From NCBI RefSeq assembly GCF_003966265.1, contig NZ_RXNV01000020.1, positions 1-46,769 on the forward strand: a stretch of DNA of 46,769 nt, read 5' to 3'. Below are positions 24,943-34,428 of the stretch, piece after piece. How positions within the stretch are numbered: position 1 is the first letter of the stretch; every line of letters starts with the position of its first letter. The stretch is from Shewanella atlantica (GTDB lineage Bacteria > Pseudomonadota > Gammaproteobacteria > Enterobacterales > Shewanellaceae). Position numbers and translations under genes: made by a program. The notes under the pieces are model-generated. The model saw only the letters and a program-made list of their open reading frames with translations. It had not been told where the DNA came from and did not search any database.

Positions 24943-25975
24943 TTTCCGGGGTTCCCTGAAGCTTATATTGACTATCTTTCTTAGCTTTGGCCATTTGAGT
25001 TCGTTGATCGTGTTCCTCATAGGCTTCAACGATTCTGGCAACTACTGGGTGACGAACGACATCTTTAGCCTGGAAAAAGTTGAAACTCACCTCATCAACT
25101 TCCCTTAATACTTCAATAGCGTGGCGCAGACCAGACTTTTGGCTCTTAGGCAGATCGATTTGAGTGATATCGCCGGTGATCACGGCTCGAGAGTTAAAAC
25201 CAATACGAGTAAGGAACATTTTCATCTGTTCAACGGTCGTATTTTGGCTTTCATCTAAGATGATAAATGCGTCATTGAGTGTGCGACCACGCATATAGGC
25301 AAGAGGGGCTACTTCAATGATATTACGCTCAATTAAGCGCTCTACTTTTTCAAAACCTAACATTTCGAACAGGGCATCATAAAGTGGACGAAGATAAGGA
25401 TCGACCTTCTGGCTTAGATCGCCCGGAAGAAACCCCAATTTTTCGCCGGCTTCAACCGCGGGTCTTGTCAGCAATATACGACGGACCTCTTGATGCTCTA
25501 AGGCATCGACAGCTGCGGCTACGGCAAGGTAAGTTTTTCCTGTACCGGCAGGTCCAACCCCAAAGGTAATATCGTGACGAACTATGTTAGCGACGTAATC
25601 ACTTTGATTTGGGGTACGAGGCTTAATGACTCCGCGCTTAGTCTTAATATAAAGCTCTTTTTCATCTCTTGGCGCTTCGGCTTCTAATGCCACGGCTTCC
25701 TGGATTGCCAAATGAACTGCATCTGGCTCAAGATCAGGAGTACTGCCCTTGATTGCCTGAGTCTCTATATAAAGTGTTTTCAATAGATTATTGACTATGA
25801 GGCAGTTTCTGGCTTGTCCGACGATCTGAAAGTGATTATCACGGTAGCTGATCTCGACGCCGATACGGCGCTCAAGTTGCTTGATATTGTCATCGAATGG
25901 TCCACAAAGGGAGATTAATCGACGTGTATCTGCTGGCTCTAAATAGAGGTTCAGCGTCGTTAACTTGTTAGACAA
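24932..25975 (-). CDS. phoH: PhoH-like ATPase (YbeZ)
   Basis: PhoH-family NTPase that works with YbeY in ribosome maturation in E. coli. The N-terminal KH-like region (LEPADTRRLISLCGPFDD) is followed by the ATPase domain with Walker A GPAGTGKTYLAVA and Walker B FIILDESQNTT. LLTRPAVEAGEKLGFLPGD is also typical. The start is uncertain: an open frame runs to a TTG at 25993 with no ribosome site, whereas the TTG at 25975 follows TTGGAG by five bases and is preferred. It is first gene of the group with ybeY, corC and lnt, after the miaB terminator. Confidence 0.93.
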   Translation of the reverse strand: MSNKLTTLNLYLEPADTRRLISLCGPFDDNIKQLERRIGVEISYRDNHFQIVGQARNCLIVNNLLKTLYIETQAIKGSTPDLEPDAVHLAIQEAVALEAEAPRDEKELYIKTKRGVIKPRTPNQSDYVANIVRHDITFGVGPAGTGKTYLAVAAAVDALEHQEVRRILLTRPAVEAGEKLGFLPGDLSQKVDPYLRPLYDALFEMLGFEKVERLIERNIIEVAPLAYMRGRTLNDAFIILDESQNTTVEQMKMFLTRIGFNSRAVITGDITQIDLPKSQKSGLRHAIEVLREVDEVSFNFFQAKDVVRHPVVARIVEAYEEHDQRTQMAKAKKDSQYKLQGTPENEH

Positions 25976-26100
25976 AATAACTCCAATTAGCAATTGTCAT
26001 CTGCTTTCTATATTCACAGTTTACGAGTCAACTCTGAGAAATGCTAACTGAATTTTTCTTAAAGGTGAGTAAACTTAATGTGGCTTAGATTAAAGCTAAA

Positions 26101-26126
26101 AAAGGCGGCATTATCGTGCCGCCTTT
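26101..26126 (-). terminator. Terminator after miaB
   Basis: AAAGGCGGCA / TGCCGCCTTT form a perfect 10-bp stem with a six-base loop, followed on the minus strand by a T-run. It separates miaB from the phoH cluster. Confidence 0.88.
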
Positions 26127-26144
26127 AGAACTATCTCTCAGGAT

Positions 26145-27569
26145 TTAGGGGATGTATTGAGTGACACCTAAATCATCGTCTTTCTTATGCTTAGCAAGAA
26201 TGTCAGATGGTGTGAGTGAACGACGAAGATCCATCTCATCTTCCCCGCGGACAAAGATGCCACGTAGTGAGTTAGTGTAAACATCAACAATTTCGACATC
26301 GACGAAACTACCAATATGTTTAGGATCGGCTTCGAAATTCACCACTCGGCTGGTTTCTGTACGGCCTCTGAGCTCCATCGGGTTCTTTACCGATGGCCCT
26401 TCGACTAAAATTCGTTGCACTGTTCCGAGCATATGACGGCTATAACGCATGGCTTGCTGAGTAATTCTGTCTTGCAAGATAGCCAAACGTTCTTTCTTTT
26501 CATCTAAGCTCACATCATCCGGAAGATCGGCTGCGGGAGTGCCGGGGCGGGCACTGTAGATGAAGCTGAAGCTGTGATCAAACTGCACATCTTCAATGAG
26601 TTTCATGGTATCGGCGAAGTCCTGTTTAGTCTCCCCCGGGAAACCTATGATAAAGTCAGAGCTGATCTGGATATCCGGACGTGCTTTTCTGAGGCGTCGA
26701 ATAATTGATTTATATTCGATAGCCATATGACCACGTTTCATCTGAGTCAGAATACGATCTGAGCCAGATTGTACCGGCAGGTGAAGGAAGCTGACGAGTT
26801 CAGGTGTATCCTCGTAAACGTCGATAATATCCTGAGTGAACTCAATAGGGTGGCTCGTGGTAAATCTTAGTCTATCGATTCCATCAATGGCAGCAACGTA
26901 ACGTAGTAGCTCTGCAAAGGTGCAGATCTCATCATCATGAGTCGCGCCACGATAAGCGTTAACGTTTTGCCCTAACAGGTTAACTTCACGCACGCCTTGG
27001 TCAGCGAGTTGAGCAATCTCCAGGATAATATCATCGAGAGGGCGACTGACCTCTTCGCCACGCGTATAAGGCACGACACAGAAAGAACAATATTTACTGC
27101 AACCTTCCATAATCGAGACAAAAGCACTAGGACCATCGGCGCGAGGCTCTGGCAGTCGATCGAATTTTTCAATTTCAGGGAAACTGATATCGATAACAGC
27201 CTTTCCACCGTCCTTGATCTGGTCGATCATCTCAGGAAGACGGTGTAATGTCTGTGGGCCAAATATCAGATCGACGCACTGAGCACGCTCCTTGATAATT
27301 TTGCCCTCTTGGGATGCAACACATCCACCAACCCCGATGATTAGATCGGGATTTTTTTCTTTCAGTTTTTTCCAGCGTCCAAGTTGATGGAACACCTTTT
27401 CTTGGGCTTTTTCTCGAATCGAACAAGTATTCAGCAGCAGTACATCTGCTTCACTTGCCTCTTCTGTCAGGGTATAGCCTTCGTACTCGTCCATCAGGTC
27501 AGCCATCTTAGATGAGTCATACTCATTCATCTGACAGCCCCAGGTTTTAATATGGAGTTTTTTACTCAT
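26145..27569 (-). CDS. miaB: tRNA methylthiotransferase MiaB
   Basis: Radical SAM enzyme converting N6-isopentenyladenosine-37 to its 2-methylthio form in tRNAs reading codons that begin with U. The 474-residue protein has the N-terminal domain with C12, C49 and C83 binding the auxiliary cluster. The radical-SAM triad is C157-x3-C161-x2-C164 (EGCSKYCSFCVVPYTRG), and a C-terminal TRAM domain binds tRNA. The length is standard (E. coli 474). It sits next to ubiF as in E. coli, and its own terminator follows. Confidence 0.98.
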   Translation of the reverse strand: MSKKLHIKTWGCQMNEYDSSKMADLMDEYEGYTLTEEASEADVLLLNTCSIREKAQEKVFHQLGRWKKLKEKNPDLIIGVGGCVASQEGKIIKERAQCVDLIFGPQTLHRLPEMIDQIKDGGKAVIDISFPEIEKFDRLPEPRADGPSAFVSIMEGCSKYCSFCVVPYTRGEEVSRPLDDIILEIAQLADQGVREVNLLGQNVNAYRGATHDDEICTFAELLRYVAAIDGIDRLRFTTSHPIEFTQDIIDVYEDTPELVSFLHLPVQSGSDRILTQMKRGHMAIEYKSIIRRLRKARPDIQISSDFIIGFPGETKQDFADTMKLIEDVQFDHSFSFIYSARPGTPAADLPDDVSLDEKKERLAILQDRITQQAMRYSRHMLGTVQRILVEGPSVKNPMELRGRTETSRVVNFEADPKHIGSFVDVEIVDVYTNSLRGIFVRGEDEMDLRRSLTPSDILAKHKKDDDLGVTQYIP

Positions 27570-27664
27570 CTGTTTGCGTCACTCTTGGAACCACGGGAAA
27601 AATAGCGCGACATTTTACCTCTTGAGCACCCCAGTGGCTAGCTTTTGCACTTTTTTATTGGAAA

Positions 27665-27982
27665 TCATTCTGAGCTCACCCACTTTTCAGCGACCTCTTT
27701 TGTCTCATAGGGAGTGTTCCAAGCCGTCATAGCTTGTTGAGATTTAGCCATTTCCAGGGAGCTGGAACGTGCTTGAGTATAAATATCCTCTTGGATTTGA
27801 ATTCTGAATTGGCTCAATAATTCCGTGGTATATTGATGTAGGGCATAATCAAAAGGTGCCCTATAGATTACAGTTATAACTTCCATCGGTTCGCTTTCGG
27901 CTATTTTTTCAGCTTGTTCGGCATGAATCGATAACGGTAAAAGGCTGATTGCTAGTAAAGCTAGAGGTGCTGTAAGTTTCAT
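27665..27982 (-). CDS. Small exported protein of unknown function
   Basis: I do not recognise this family. The 105-residue product starts with a convincing signal peptide (MKLTAPLALLAISLLPLSIHA, cleavage before EQ), so the mature part of about 84 residues would be periplasmic. The mature part is polar and helical-looking with no cysteine and no repeats. The ATG at 27982 is chosen because it gives a normal signal peptide; an ATG five codons earlier (27997) is possible. It lies between miaB and the divergent ubiF. Confidence 0.7.
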   Translation of the reverse strand: MKLTAPLALLAISLLPLSIHAEQAEKIAESEPMEVITVIYRAPFDYALHQYTTELLSQFRIQIQEDIYTQARSSSLEMAKSQQAMTAWNTPYETKEVAEKWVSSE

Positions 27983-28281
27983 AATATTCTCACTCATTCC
28001 ATTGGCTTTGGCTTGAAAACTGAGTGTAAAGTAAGAAGCTGTATTTAAATCCTACTGTTTGTAAGCAGGTGTGAGTCAAAGTGGATATAGCAACATTTGC
28101 ATACTTATTTAAATAATATCGACACGCTTGTTGCTCGCAGTAGGGAGTTTAGCGGATAAAACTTAGCTTGATTTCACCGATTCAACCTCTGTGGCTAAGT
28201 AAGCGCTCTGAGAATTTAGTAATAAATGTGGATTTCTGGATCATTTGAATCAGATAATTATAAACAAAGACATAAAATAGT

Positions 28282-29490
28282 ATGGATGAAACCCTGGTGA
28301 ATCAGTCTCAAATGAAAGCTGTAAAAAAAGATGTTGTCATCGTTGGCGGAGGGATGGTTGGTGCCGCCGCGGCTATAGGTCTGGCACAATTGGGACTTAA
28401 TGTTGCTGTGGTTGAAGCTTATGCCCCTAAACCATATAGCAGTGAACAAGCTATAGATATCAGGGTGTCAGCAGTGAGCCTGGCATCAGAGCAGTTACTC
28501 GAACGCCTCGGAGCGCTTAAGAGTCTTAGCTTGATGCGTCGTGCCGCATACCTTGGTCTAGAGACTTGGGAGTTAGATGGTTGCATCACACGATTCCATG
28601 CAGATCAAGTCGGCGTGCCCCAGCTGGGACATATTGTTGAAAACCGTCTGATACAACTTGCGCTGTGGAAACAGTTTGACTCATTTGAAAATATTGAACT
28701 CTTTTGTCCTGTAAAGGTAGAGAGTTTTAGTCGTCAAGACCAAGGGGTGACGGTTACCTTAGATAATGGTATTTCACTCGAGACTAAATTACTTGTTGGT
28801 GCCGACGGGGCAAACTCGCAAGTAAGAACCTGGGCTGGAATTGGGTTGACGGGCTGGGATTATGCACAATCTGCCATGTTAATTAATATCAAGACCGATA
28901 GCCCTCAACAGGATGTGACCTGGCAGCAATTTACTCCTCAAGGGCCTCGCTCTCTTCTGCCCCTGCCGGGAAATAATGCATCTTTGGTGTGGTATGACGA
29001 TGCAAGTCGCATCGCACAGCTTACGCAACTCAGTAATAAGGCGCTTGCTGAACAGATTAAGGCGCACTTTCCTGCACGTCTGGACAGGCAGTTTGAAGTG
29101 TTGCAAAAAGGCAGCTTCAAGCTGACGAGGCGTCATGCACAATCTTATTTCAGCGACAATTTGGTTATCCTGGGCGACGCGGCGCACACCATTAACCCAC
29201 TAGCTGGTCAAGGGGTTAATATTGGCTTTAAAGATGTCGAAGCATTGATCTCTACTATTTCAGAAAAAATAAGCCAAGGTGAATCTTGGTGGGAAGAGCC
29301 GGCGTTACGTTCATACCAAGAGAGTCGTTATAAAGATAATCAGTTGATGATGTCGGCAATGGATCTCTTCTATGCAGGATTTAGTAATGAGCTTTTGCCA
29401 TTAAAGATACTGCGTAATACGGCATTAAAAGTGGCTAATATTGACTCGCCGATCAAAAAATATGTGCTTAAGTATGCTCTGGGCTTGTAA
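28282..29490 (+). CDS. ubiF: UbiF-like FAD-dependent ubiquinone hydroxylase
   Basis: Flavin monooxygenase of the UbiH/UbiF/VisC family. UbiF hydroxylates demethoxyubiquinone in ubiquinone synthesis. There is an N-terminal FAD-binding GGGMVGAAAAIGLAQLG, the middle DG motif (VGADGANSQVRTW), and the C-terminal GDAAHTINPLAGQGVNIGFKD. At 402 residues it has the family length (E. coli 391). The assignment to UbiF rather than UbiH or VisC rests on its place next to miaB, as in E. coli. The start is uncertain: MDETL at 28282 or the ATG ten codons later; neither shows a clear ribosome site. Confidence 0.88.
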   Translation: MDETLVNQSQMKAVKKDVVIVGGGMVGAAAAIGLAQLGLNVAVVEAYAPKPYSSEQAIDIRVSAVSLASEQLLERLGALKSLSLMRRAAYLGLETWELDGCITRFHADQVGVPQLGHIVENRLIQLALWKQFDSFENIELFCPVKVESFSRQDQGVTVTLDNGISLETKLLVGADGANSQVRTWAGIGLTGWDYAQSAMLINIKTDSPQQDVTWQQFTPQGPRSLLPLPGNNASLVWYDDASRIAQLTQLSNKALAEQIKAHFPARLDRQFEVLQKGSFKLTRRHAQSYFSDNLVILGDAAHTINPLAGQGVNIGFKDVEALISTISEKISQGESWWEEPALRSYQESRYKDNQLMMSAMDLFYAGFSNELLPLKILRNTALKVANIDSPIKKYVLKYALGL

Positions 29491-29828
29491 AACGATGTCT
29501 TGATTTCGGCTGCCAGTTATAGATGAAACTTAAGCACAAATGAAAATTTAGCTATAGGTCTTATACCGATTGGTATTAAAACTTAATAGAGCTTTGGCTG
29601 ACTGATAGTGAACAAGCTATCAGTGGCCGCTCTTCGTTTTTATCCTTGGCCATAAAACCGTAGCCGAAAAATAGCCGATAAGAACTGCTTCTCCGCTTCG
29701 TAACTCCCTACATTTAACCTACCCGATAGAAGATTTTTGCTCATTATTTGTTGAGTTGGGCATTGAGTGTTAAAATGCCGCGTTTTTCTTTGTGACAACG
29801 TCACTCGCAGAATGAAAGAATAGGCTAA
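29491..29828. other. ubiF-pth spacer
   Basis: About 340 bases with no gene. ACTGATAG / CTATCAGT (29601-29608 and 29617-29624) is a perfect 8-bp inverted repeat that may end the ubiF transcript, but no T-run follows directly. I see no other defined site. Confidence 0.4.
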
Positions 29829-30413
29829 ATGAGTAACATTAAACTGATAGTTGGGCTCGCAAACCCTGGCGATAAATACGCTCAGACCAGGCATAATGCG
29901 GGCGCTTGGTACGTACAAGAATTAGCGAGTGTGTGCGGTGCCACGCTCGTCGCAGATAGCAAGTATTATGGGTTAACGGCAAGAGTGACATTGCACGGGA
30001 AAGATGTTCGTTTACTCATCCCGACAACGTTTATGAATCTTAGCGGGAAATCGGTCGGTGCTTTAGCCAACTTTTTTCGCATCGAACCTGAAGAGATCCT
30101 GGTTGCTCATGATGAGCTGGATATGCAACCCGGCATTGCTAAGTTTAAACTAGGTGGGGGCCATGGTGGGCATAATGGCCTCAAAGATATTATTGCCAAG
30201 CTTGCCAATAACAAAGGTTTCTATCGACTCAGGATCGGCATCGGTCACCCCGGTGATAAGAATCAGGTAAGCAATTATGTATTAGGCAAAGCGCCTGCAT
30301 CGGAACAAACCTTGATTGAAACTGTGATTGATGAGGCCGTGAGGTCGACTGAGTTGCTGTTTAATGAAGATATGGCGAAAGCAATGCATAGATTGCACTC
30401 TTTCAAAGGCTAG
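29829..30413 (+). CDS. pth: Peptidyl-tRNA hydrolase Pth
   Basis: Releases peptides from prematurely dropped peptidyl-tRNA. The 194-residue protein shows LIVGLANPGDKYAQTRHNAG with the catalytic histidine, TFMNLSGKSV, the HDELDMQPG loop and GGGHGGHNGLKD. It ends as usual a few residues past the MHRLHSF helix. It is followed 177 bases later by ychF, its usual partner. Confidence 0.97.
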   Translation: MSNIKLIVGLANPGDKYAQTRHNAGAWYVQELASVCGATLVADSKYYGLTARVTLHGKDVRLLIPTTFMNLSGKSVGALANFFRIEPEEILVAHDELDMQPGIAKFKLGGGHGGHNGLKDIIAKLANNKGFYRLRIGIGHPGDKNQVSNYVLGKAPASEQTLIETVIDEAVRSTELLFNEDMAKAMHRLHSFKG

Positions 30414-30590
30414 CACCGGGCATCCGTTGTCTCCGCTGTAGCTAGCTCAGACATTAGTTTTTCATCTGCAAAACTAATGAAAACTAAGCTAAAAAGTTTA
30501 AAAAATTGATGGAGCGGCTTAACGCGGCTCTGATAAGAACTTAACCGGCAGTGACACTGCTGGTTTACTATTGATATTAAAGGTAAAAAT

Positions 30591-31682
30591 ATGGGTTTTA
30601 AATGTGGCATCGTGGGCCTGCCAAACGTAGGTAAATCAACGTTATTTAATGCATTAACTAAGGCTGGCATCGAAGCGTCAAACTTCCCGTTCTGTACTAT
30701 TGAACCTAACACTGGTGTGGTTCCTGTACCCGATGCGCGTTTAGAAGCTCTGGCTGAGATAGTAAACCCTGAACGTATTTTGCCTACCACAATGGAATTT
30801 GTGGATATTGCGGGCTTAGTTGCCGGCGCGTCAAAAGGTGAAGGTTTAGGAAACAAGTTCCTGGCTAACATCCGTGAAACCGATGCTATCGGTCATGTTG
30901 TACGTTGTTTCGAAGATGACAACATTGTTCACGTGGCTAACAAGGTTTCGCCGGTTGCCGATATTGAAGTCATTAACACTGAACTTGCTTTAGCGGATCT
31001 TGATTCTTGTGAACGTGCCATTACGCGCCAGGCTAAGCGTGCCAAAGGTGGCGATCAAGATGCTAAATTTGAAGTGTCTGTTTTAGAGAAAATGCGTCCG
31101 GTACTGGATGAAGGCCATATGTTGCGCTCAATGGATCTCTCAAAAGAGGAGCTGTTAGCGGTAGCTTATTTGAACTTCCTGACACTTAAGCCAACGATGT
31201 ACATTGCTAACGTCTCTGAAGATGGCTTCGAAGACAACCCACATCTCGATGCCGTTCGTGAAATTGCATCACAAGAGAATGCCGTTGTTGTTGCGGTTTG
31301 TGCAGCTATTGAATCTGAACTTGCAGAGATGGACGCCGAAGATCGTGAAGAGTTTATGGCTGATCTTGGTCTTGAAGAGCCGGGCTTAGATCGTGTGATC
31401 AGAGCGGGCTACGATCTGTTGACTCTACAAACCTACTTTACCGCTGGTGTGAAAGAGGTGCGTGCATGGACAGTGCCTATTGGAGCATCGGCTCCTCAAG
31501 CCGCTGGCGTTATTCATACCGACTTCGAGCGTGGATTTATTCGTGCTCAAGTTATGGCCTATGACGACTTCATTACCTATAAAGGTGAGTCAGGTGCTAA
31601 AGAAGCTGGTAAGTTACGCGTAGAAGGCAAGACATATATAGTTAAAGATGGCGATGTAATGCATTTCCTGTTTAACGTATAA
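30591..31682 (+). CDS. ychF: Redox-regulated ATPase YchF (Obg family)
   Basis: Universal P-loop ATPase of the Obg group that binds ribosomes and affects the oxidative-stress response. The 363-residue protein has P-loop GLPNVGKSTLFNALT, switch region FPFCTIEPNTGVV, VDIAGLVAGASKGEGLGN, and the unusual NxxE-type base-recognition segment (LNFLTLKPTMYIANV). A C-terminal TGS domain follows (about 280-363). Order pth-ychF is conserved; a strong terminator follows, ending this unit before the tRNA array. Confidence 0.97.
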   Translation: MGFKCGIVGLPNVGKSTLFNALTKAGIEASNFPFCTIEPNTGVVPVPDARLEALAEIVNPERILPTTMEFVDIAGLVAGASKGEGLGNKFLANIRETDAIGHVVRCFEDDNIVHVANKVSPVADIEVINTELALADLDSCERAITRQAKRAKGGDQDAKFEVSVLEKMRPVLDEGHMLRSMDLSKEELLAVAYLNFLTLKPTMYIANVSEDGFEDNPHLDAVREIASQENAVVVAVCAAIESELAEMDAEDREEFMADLGLEEPGLDRVIRAGYDLLTLQTYFTAGVKEVRAWTVPIGASAPQAAGVIHTDFERGFIRAQVMAYDDFITYKGESGAKEAGKLRVEGKTYIVKDGDVMHFLFNV

Positions 31683-31738
31683 GTTATCTCTATAAGTTTG
31701 CTAGCAATATACAGCAAGCTCATGGCGTGAGTTAATCG

Positions 31739-31770
31739 AATGGCCCAATTGTAAAATTGGGCCATTTTTG
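31739..31770 (+). terminator. Terminator after ychF
   Basis: AATGGCCCAATT / AATTGGGCCATT form a perfect 12-bp stem with a GTAA loop, followed by TTTTT-like residues. Confidence 0.9.
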
Positions 31771-31772
31771 TT

Positions 31773-32363
31773 TTCAAGCTATGGGTAACCCTCTCAACGC
31801 TTGTCGCTGGAACTTATCGTTACAGTGACGCTAATTAGCTATATAAAGAAGGAGTCGCCAGGAGAGAGACTTACCGGAATCGTTTCCACAATAGTTCGCT
31901 CCTTATCTCTTAGCATTATCTCTTCTTATTAGATTCACGCGTCCAGCCACTGTTAAACAAATGAACGCTGGTAGATATTTCTTTCGTCCAGAATCGATCT
32001 CACTCTATGCTTTATCTTTTCACCTGCCTTTCAGATACCTTTAATCTAGTAGCAGAATCACTATTTTCTCAAATTCTCGCTTTCCGATTAGGAAAGGGAA
32101 TCACTGATTGGCTACTAAGGCAGCAGCAGAAGGAGGAAATGACTAAGCTATTAACCAAAAGGTGGTTATTTAGCCGTATCTTGAAGCCTAACATGGGGCT
32201 TATTTCTAGCTGTTTTGCCTTTTATCTGAGAGGATATTGCACCTGAAGCCGGTATTTTGCTGCATGCATCGAGAAGAATAGGCTATATTTGTGCATCTGG
32301 CGCTCACTTTGGTGAAGTTATAGCCGAACAGGAGAATAAGTTTAAAATAGAGAAAAAAAGCGG
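31773..32363. other. Gene-free region before the tRNA array
   Basis: About 590 bases with no gene I can support. An open frame of 79 codons at 32007-32246 has no ribosome site and no recognisable motif. Nothing repeated from the hairpin regions was noticed here. Confidence 0.5.
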
Positions 32364-32392
32364 TTGACCTAAATACTCCGAATAAGCATAAT
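32364..32392 (+). promoter_or_regulatory. Promoter of the tRNA array
   Basis: TTGACC (32364-32369), a 17-base spacer and CATAAT (32387-32392), followed by a GC-rich ACGCCCCG discriminator of the type seen at growth-rate-controlled stable RNA promoters. The leader then has a TTCCTC/GAGGAA hairpin before the first tRNA. Confidence 0.8.
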
Positions 32393-32429
32393 ACGCCCCG
32401 TTCCTCACCAAGAGGAACACAGAAACGAC

Positions 32430-32506
32430 GGCAATGTAGCTCAGCTGGTTAGAGCACAGCACTCATAATGCTGGGGTCGCAGGTTCAAGTCCCGCCATTG
32501 CTACCA
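32430..32506 (+). tRNA. tRNA-Met (CAT, elongator), copy 1
   Basis: A 77-nt cloverleaf with encoded CCA, anticodon loop CTCATAA, and T-loop TTCAAGT. The acceptor GGCAATG pairs with CATTGCT, so the first pair is G1-U72, not the G1-C72 of E. coli metT. First gene of the eight-tRNA array. Confidence 0.95.
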
Positions 32507-32530
32507 TCTCTTCAGGATGTAAAACATGAT

Positions 32531-32634
32531 ACGTAGCAGTCGGAACCTAGTCCCGACAATATGGTTACCATCTTCTCAAGATGTAAAACATGAGATGTAG
32601 CAGTCGGAACTTAGTCCCGTCAATATGGCTACCA
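32531..32634 (+). repeat. Two 40-nt shrunken tRNA-Met-like remnants
   Basis: At 32531-32570 and 32595-32634 lie near-identical 40-nt elements. Each starts like the tRNA-Met 5' part (TGTAGC) and ends like its 3' part (AGTCCCG..CAATATGGCTACCA), with the D and anticodon arms missing. GTAGC and GCTAC at the two ends can pair. A third copy is at 33012-33051. They look like internally deleted tRNA-Met copies. Confidence 0.65.
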
Positions 32635-32689
32635 TCTTTTACAGGATGTAAAACTGTAAACATCTTTCAAGATGTAAACTTGAGTTAGT

Positions 32690-32774
<85 letters not shown>

Positions 32775-32821
32775 TTTATTGTAAGGTGACTGGCTTAGGC
32801 GGGTTGCAGTAAAAGTTAGAT

Positions 32822-32896
32822 TGGGATATCGCCAAGCGGTAAGGCACCGGGTTTTGATCTCGGCATTCCCAGGTTCGAATCCTGGTATCCCAGCCA
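32822..32896 (+). tRNA. tRNA-Gln (TTG), copy 1
   Basis: A 75-nt gene with encoded CCA, U1-A72 first pair typical of tRNA-Gln, and anticodon loop TTTTGAT (TTG). No CTG-decoding tRNA-Gln is seen in the array. Confidence 0.95.
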
Positions 32897-32913
32897 TTAA
32901 TTTGGAATACGTT

Positions 32914-32990
32914 GGCAATGTAGCTCAGCTGGTTAGAGCACAGCACTCATAATGCTGGGGTCGCAGGTTCAAGTCCCGCCATTGCTACCA
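32914..32990 (+). tRNA. tRNA-Met (CAT, elongator), copy 2
   Basis: Identical in the 77-nt mature sequence to the copy at 32430-32506, with CCA encoded and G1-U72. Confidence 0.95.
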
Positions 32991-33011
32991 TCTTTTCAGA
33001 TGTAAAATGAT

Positions 33012-33051
33012 ATGTAGCAGTCGGAACTTAGTCCCGGCAACATGGCTACCA
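33012..33051 (+). repeat. Third 40-nt tRNA-Met-like remnant
   Basis: Follows tRNA-Met copy 2 at the same distance as the remnants after copy 1, and has the same structure: ATGTAGCAGTCGGAAC then AGTCCCGGCAACATGGCTAC. This shows that the Met-remnant-Leu-Gln block was duplicated as a unit. Confidence 0.65.
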
Positions 33052-33082
33052 TCTTTTATCAGGATGTAAAATCAGATGCAGT

Positions 33083-33167
<85 letters not shown>

Positions 33168-33214
33168 TTTATTGTGAAGTAATCGGCTTAGGCGGGTTAC
33201 AGTAAAAGTTAGAT

Positions 33215-33289
33215 TGGGATATCGCCAAGCGGTAAGGCACCGGGTTTTGATCTCGGCATTCCCAGGTTCAAATCCTGGTATCCCAGCCA
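33215..33289 (+). tRNA. tRNA-Gln (TTG), copy 2
   Basis: 75 nt. It differs from copy 1 by one base in the T-loop (TTCAAAT instead of TTCGAAT). The spacer before it repeats that before copy 1. Confidence 0.95.
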
Positions 33290-33394
33290 TATATAAGGTC
33301 AGTATATATGACCTAGTCTTTAAGTTTGATTGCTTATAAATTTAGAGATGACTTAGATTAATCTGAAAAGAGTAATTTAAGGTAAGAGTTAGAT

Positions 33395-33479
<85 letters not shown>

Positions 33480-33520
33480 TTGTTCAAAGTGTAGATTTAT
33501 ATCTATATTAAAAGTTAGAT

Positions 33521-33595
33521 TGGGATATCGCCAAGCGGTAAGGCACCGGGTTTTGATCTCGGCATTCCCAGGTTCGAATCCTGGTATCCCAGCCA
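33521..33595 (+). tRNA. tRNA-Gln (TTG), copy 3
   Basis: 75 nt, identical to copy 1. Last gene of the array; a terminator follows directly. Confidence 0.95.
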
Positions 33596-33600
33596 TACAG

Positions 33601-33630
33601 AAAAAGCCCGTCTTATGACGGGCTTTTTTG
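33601..33630 (+). terminator. Terminator of the tRNA array
   Basis: AAAAAGCCCGTC / GACGGGCTTTTT, a perfect 12-bp stem with a TTAT loop and T-run. Confidence 0.93.
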
Positions 33631-34428
33631 TGTCTGTAATAAAGTTCAGCGTCCAATAATTAACGCTAGCCCCTTATCTTTCACGAGTAACTCCGAGACG
33701 TTGTTGTTAACCTATATTCAGCAGACTCTGAAGATACCGCATTCTTATTATGCTATATGGCCAAATACTCCCTGTAATAGCTAGTTAGCTCGATATACTG
33801 GTTCTACATGGTGGGAATGTGTAGTCAGCCGAATAAGCCTCATAATTCTATCTACTTCTCCGCTATCTGTTAGACGCTATCAGATTGCTCATGGTTAAGG
33901 TCATCTAGAACACTAAACTCTGCAATCTAAGCTAATGGCTGGGCCCTGGGCGTCTGAAGCTAAGCAGGCTGGGATGAATTGACTATGCCGTTTCTCAAAT
34001 AGCACTAAGTGTTTCCCATATAATGGCCAGGCTACAATATAGTTAATTCAGCTAAGCGGGCTGAACTATCATCCAGATGAGTTGAATCAGCCCAATATAT
34101 TGGAAGTTATAGGCCCGGGCATAAACTGCAAAACAGGGATAATTCCTAGGCTTTGGCAACAAATCAGGGTTTTGTTAGCTTTTGTGAGTGTGTGATGTGC
34201 TAACAATCACGCTTTAAAAGGCCGGCGAAACTTTGCGTTAACATTTTACTATCGTTTCCCTCTATTTTACTTATCAAGTTGTTCTAATTTCACCTTGATT
34301 ACGTGCTCTGTTTCTCGTCGATTACTTTCGACTTAATTGCAACCGAGCCAGTCACACTTTATTTCCAGTCACTTAGGTACATTTCTTTTGCCCCACATTA
34401 GAGGGCATCAATAAAAGCGGTGGAGTAA
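33631..34428. other. Long gene-free upstream region of the cytochrome
   Basis: About 800 bases with no supportable gene. It is richer in A+T towards the cytochrome start and must contain the cytochrome promoter, but I cannot fix its position. I found no convincing CRP or Fur box by eye. A GGTGGAG ribosome site lies at 34419-34425. Confidence 0.5.

Noticed and set aside
32007..32246. 79-codon frame before the tRNA array
   Set aside because: No ribosome site, unusual composition, no recognisable motif, isolated from other genes.
34170..34215. CRP/FNR-like site upstream of the cytochrome
   Set aside because: TGTGA and TCACG occur, but 11 bases apart instead of six; not a credible site.
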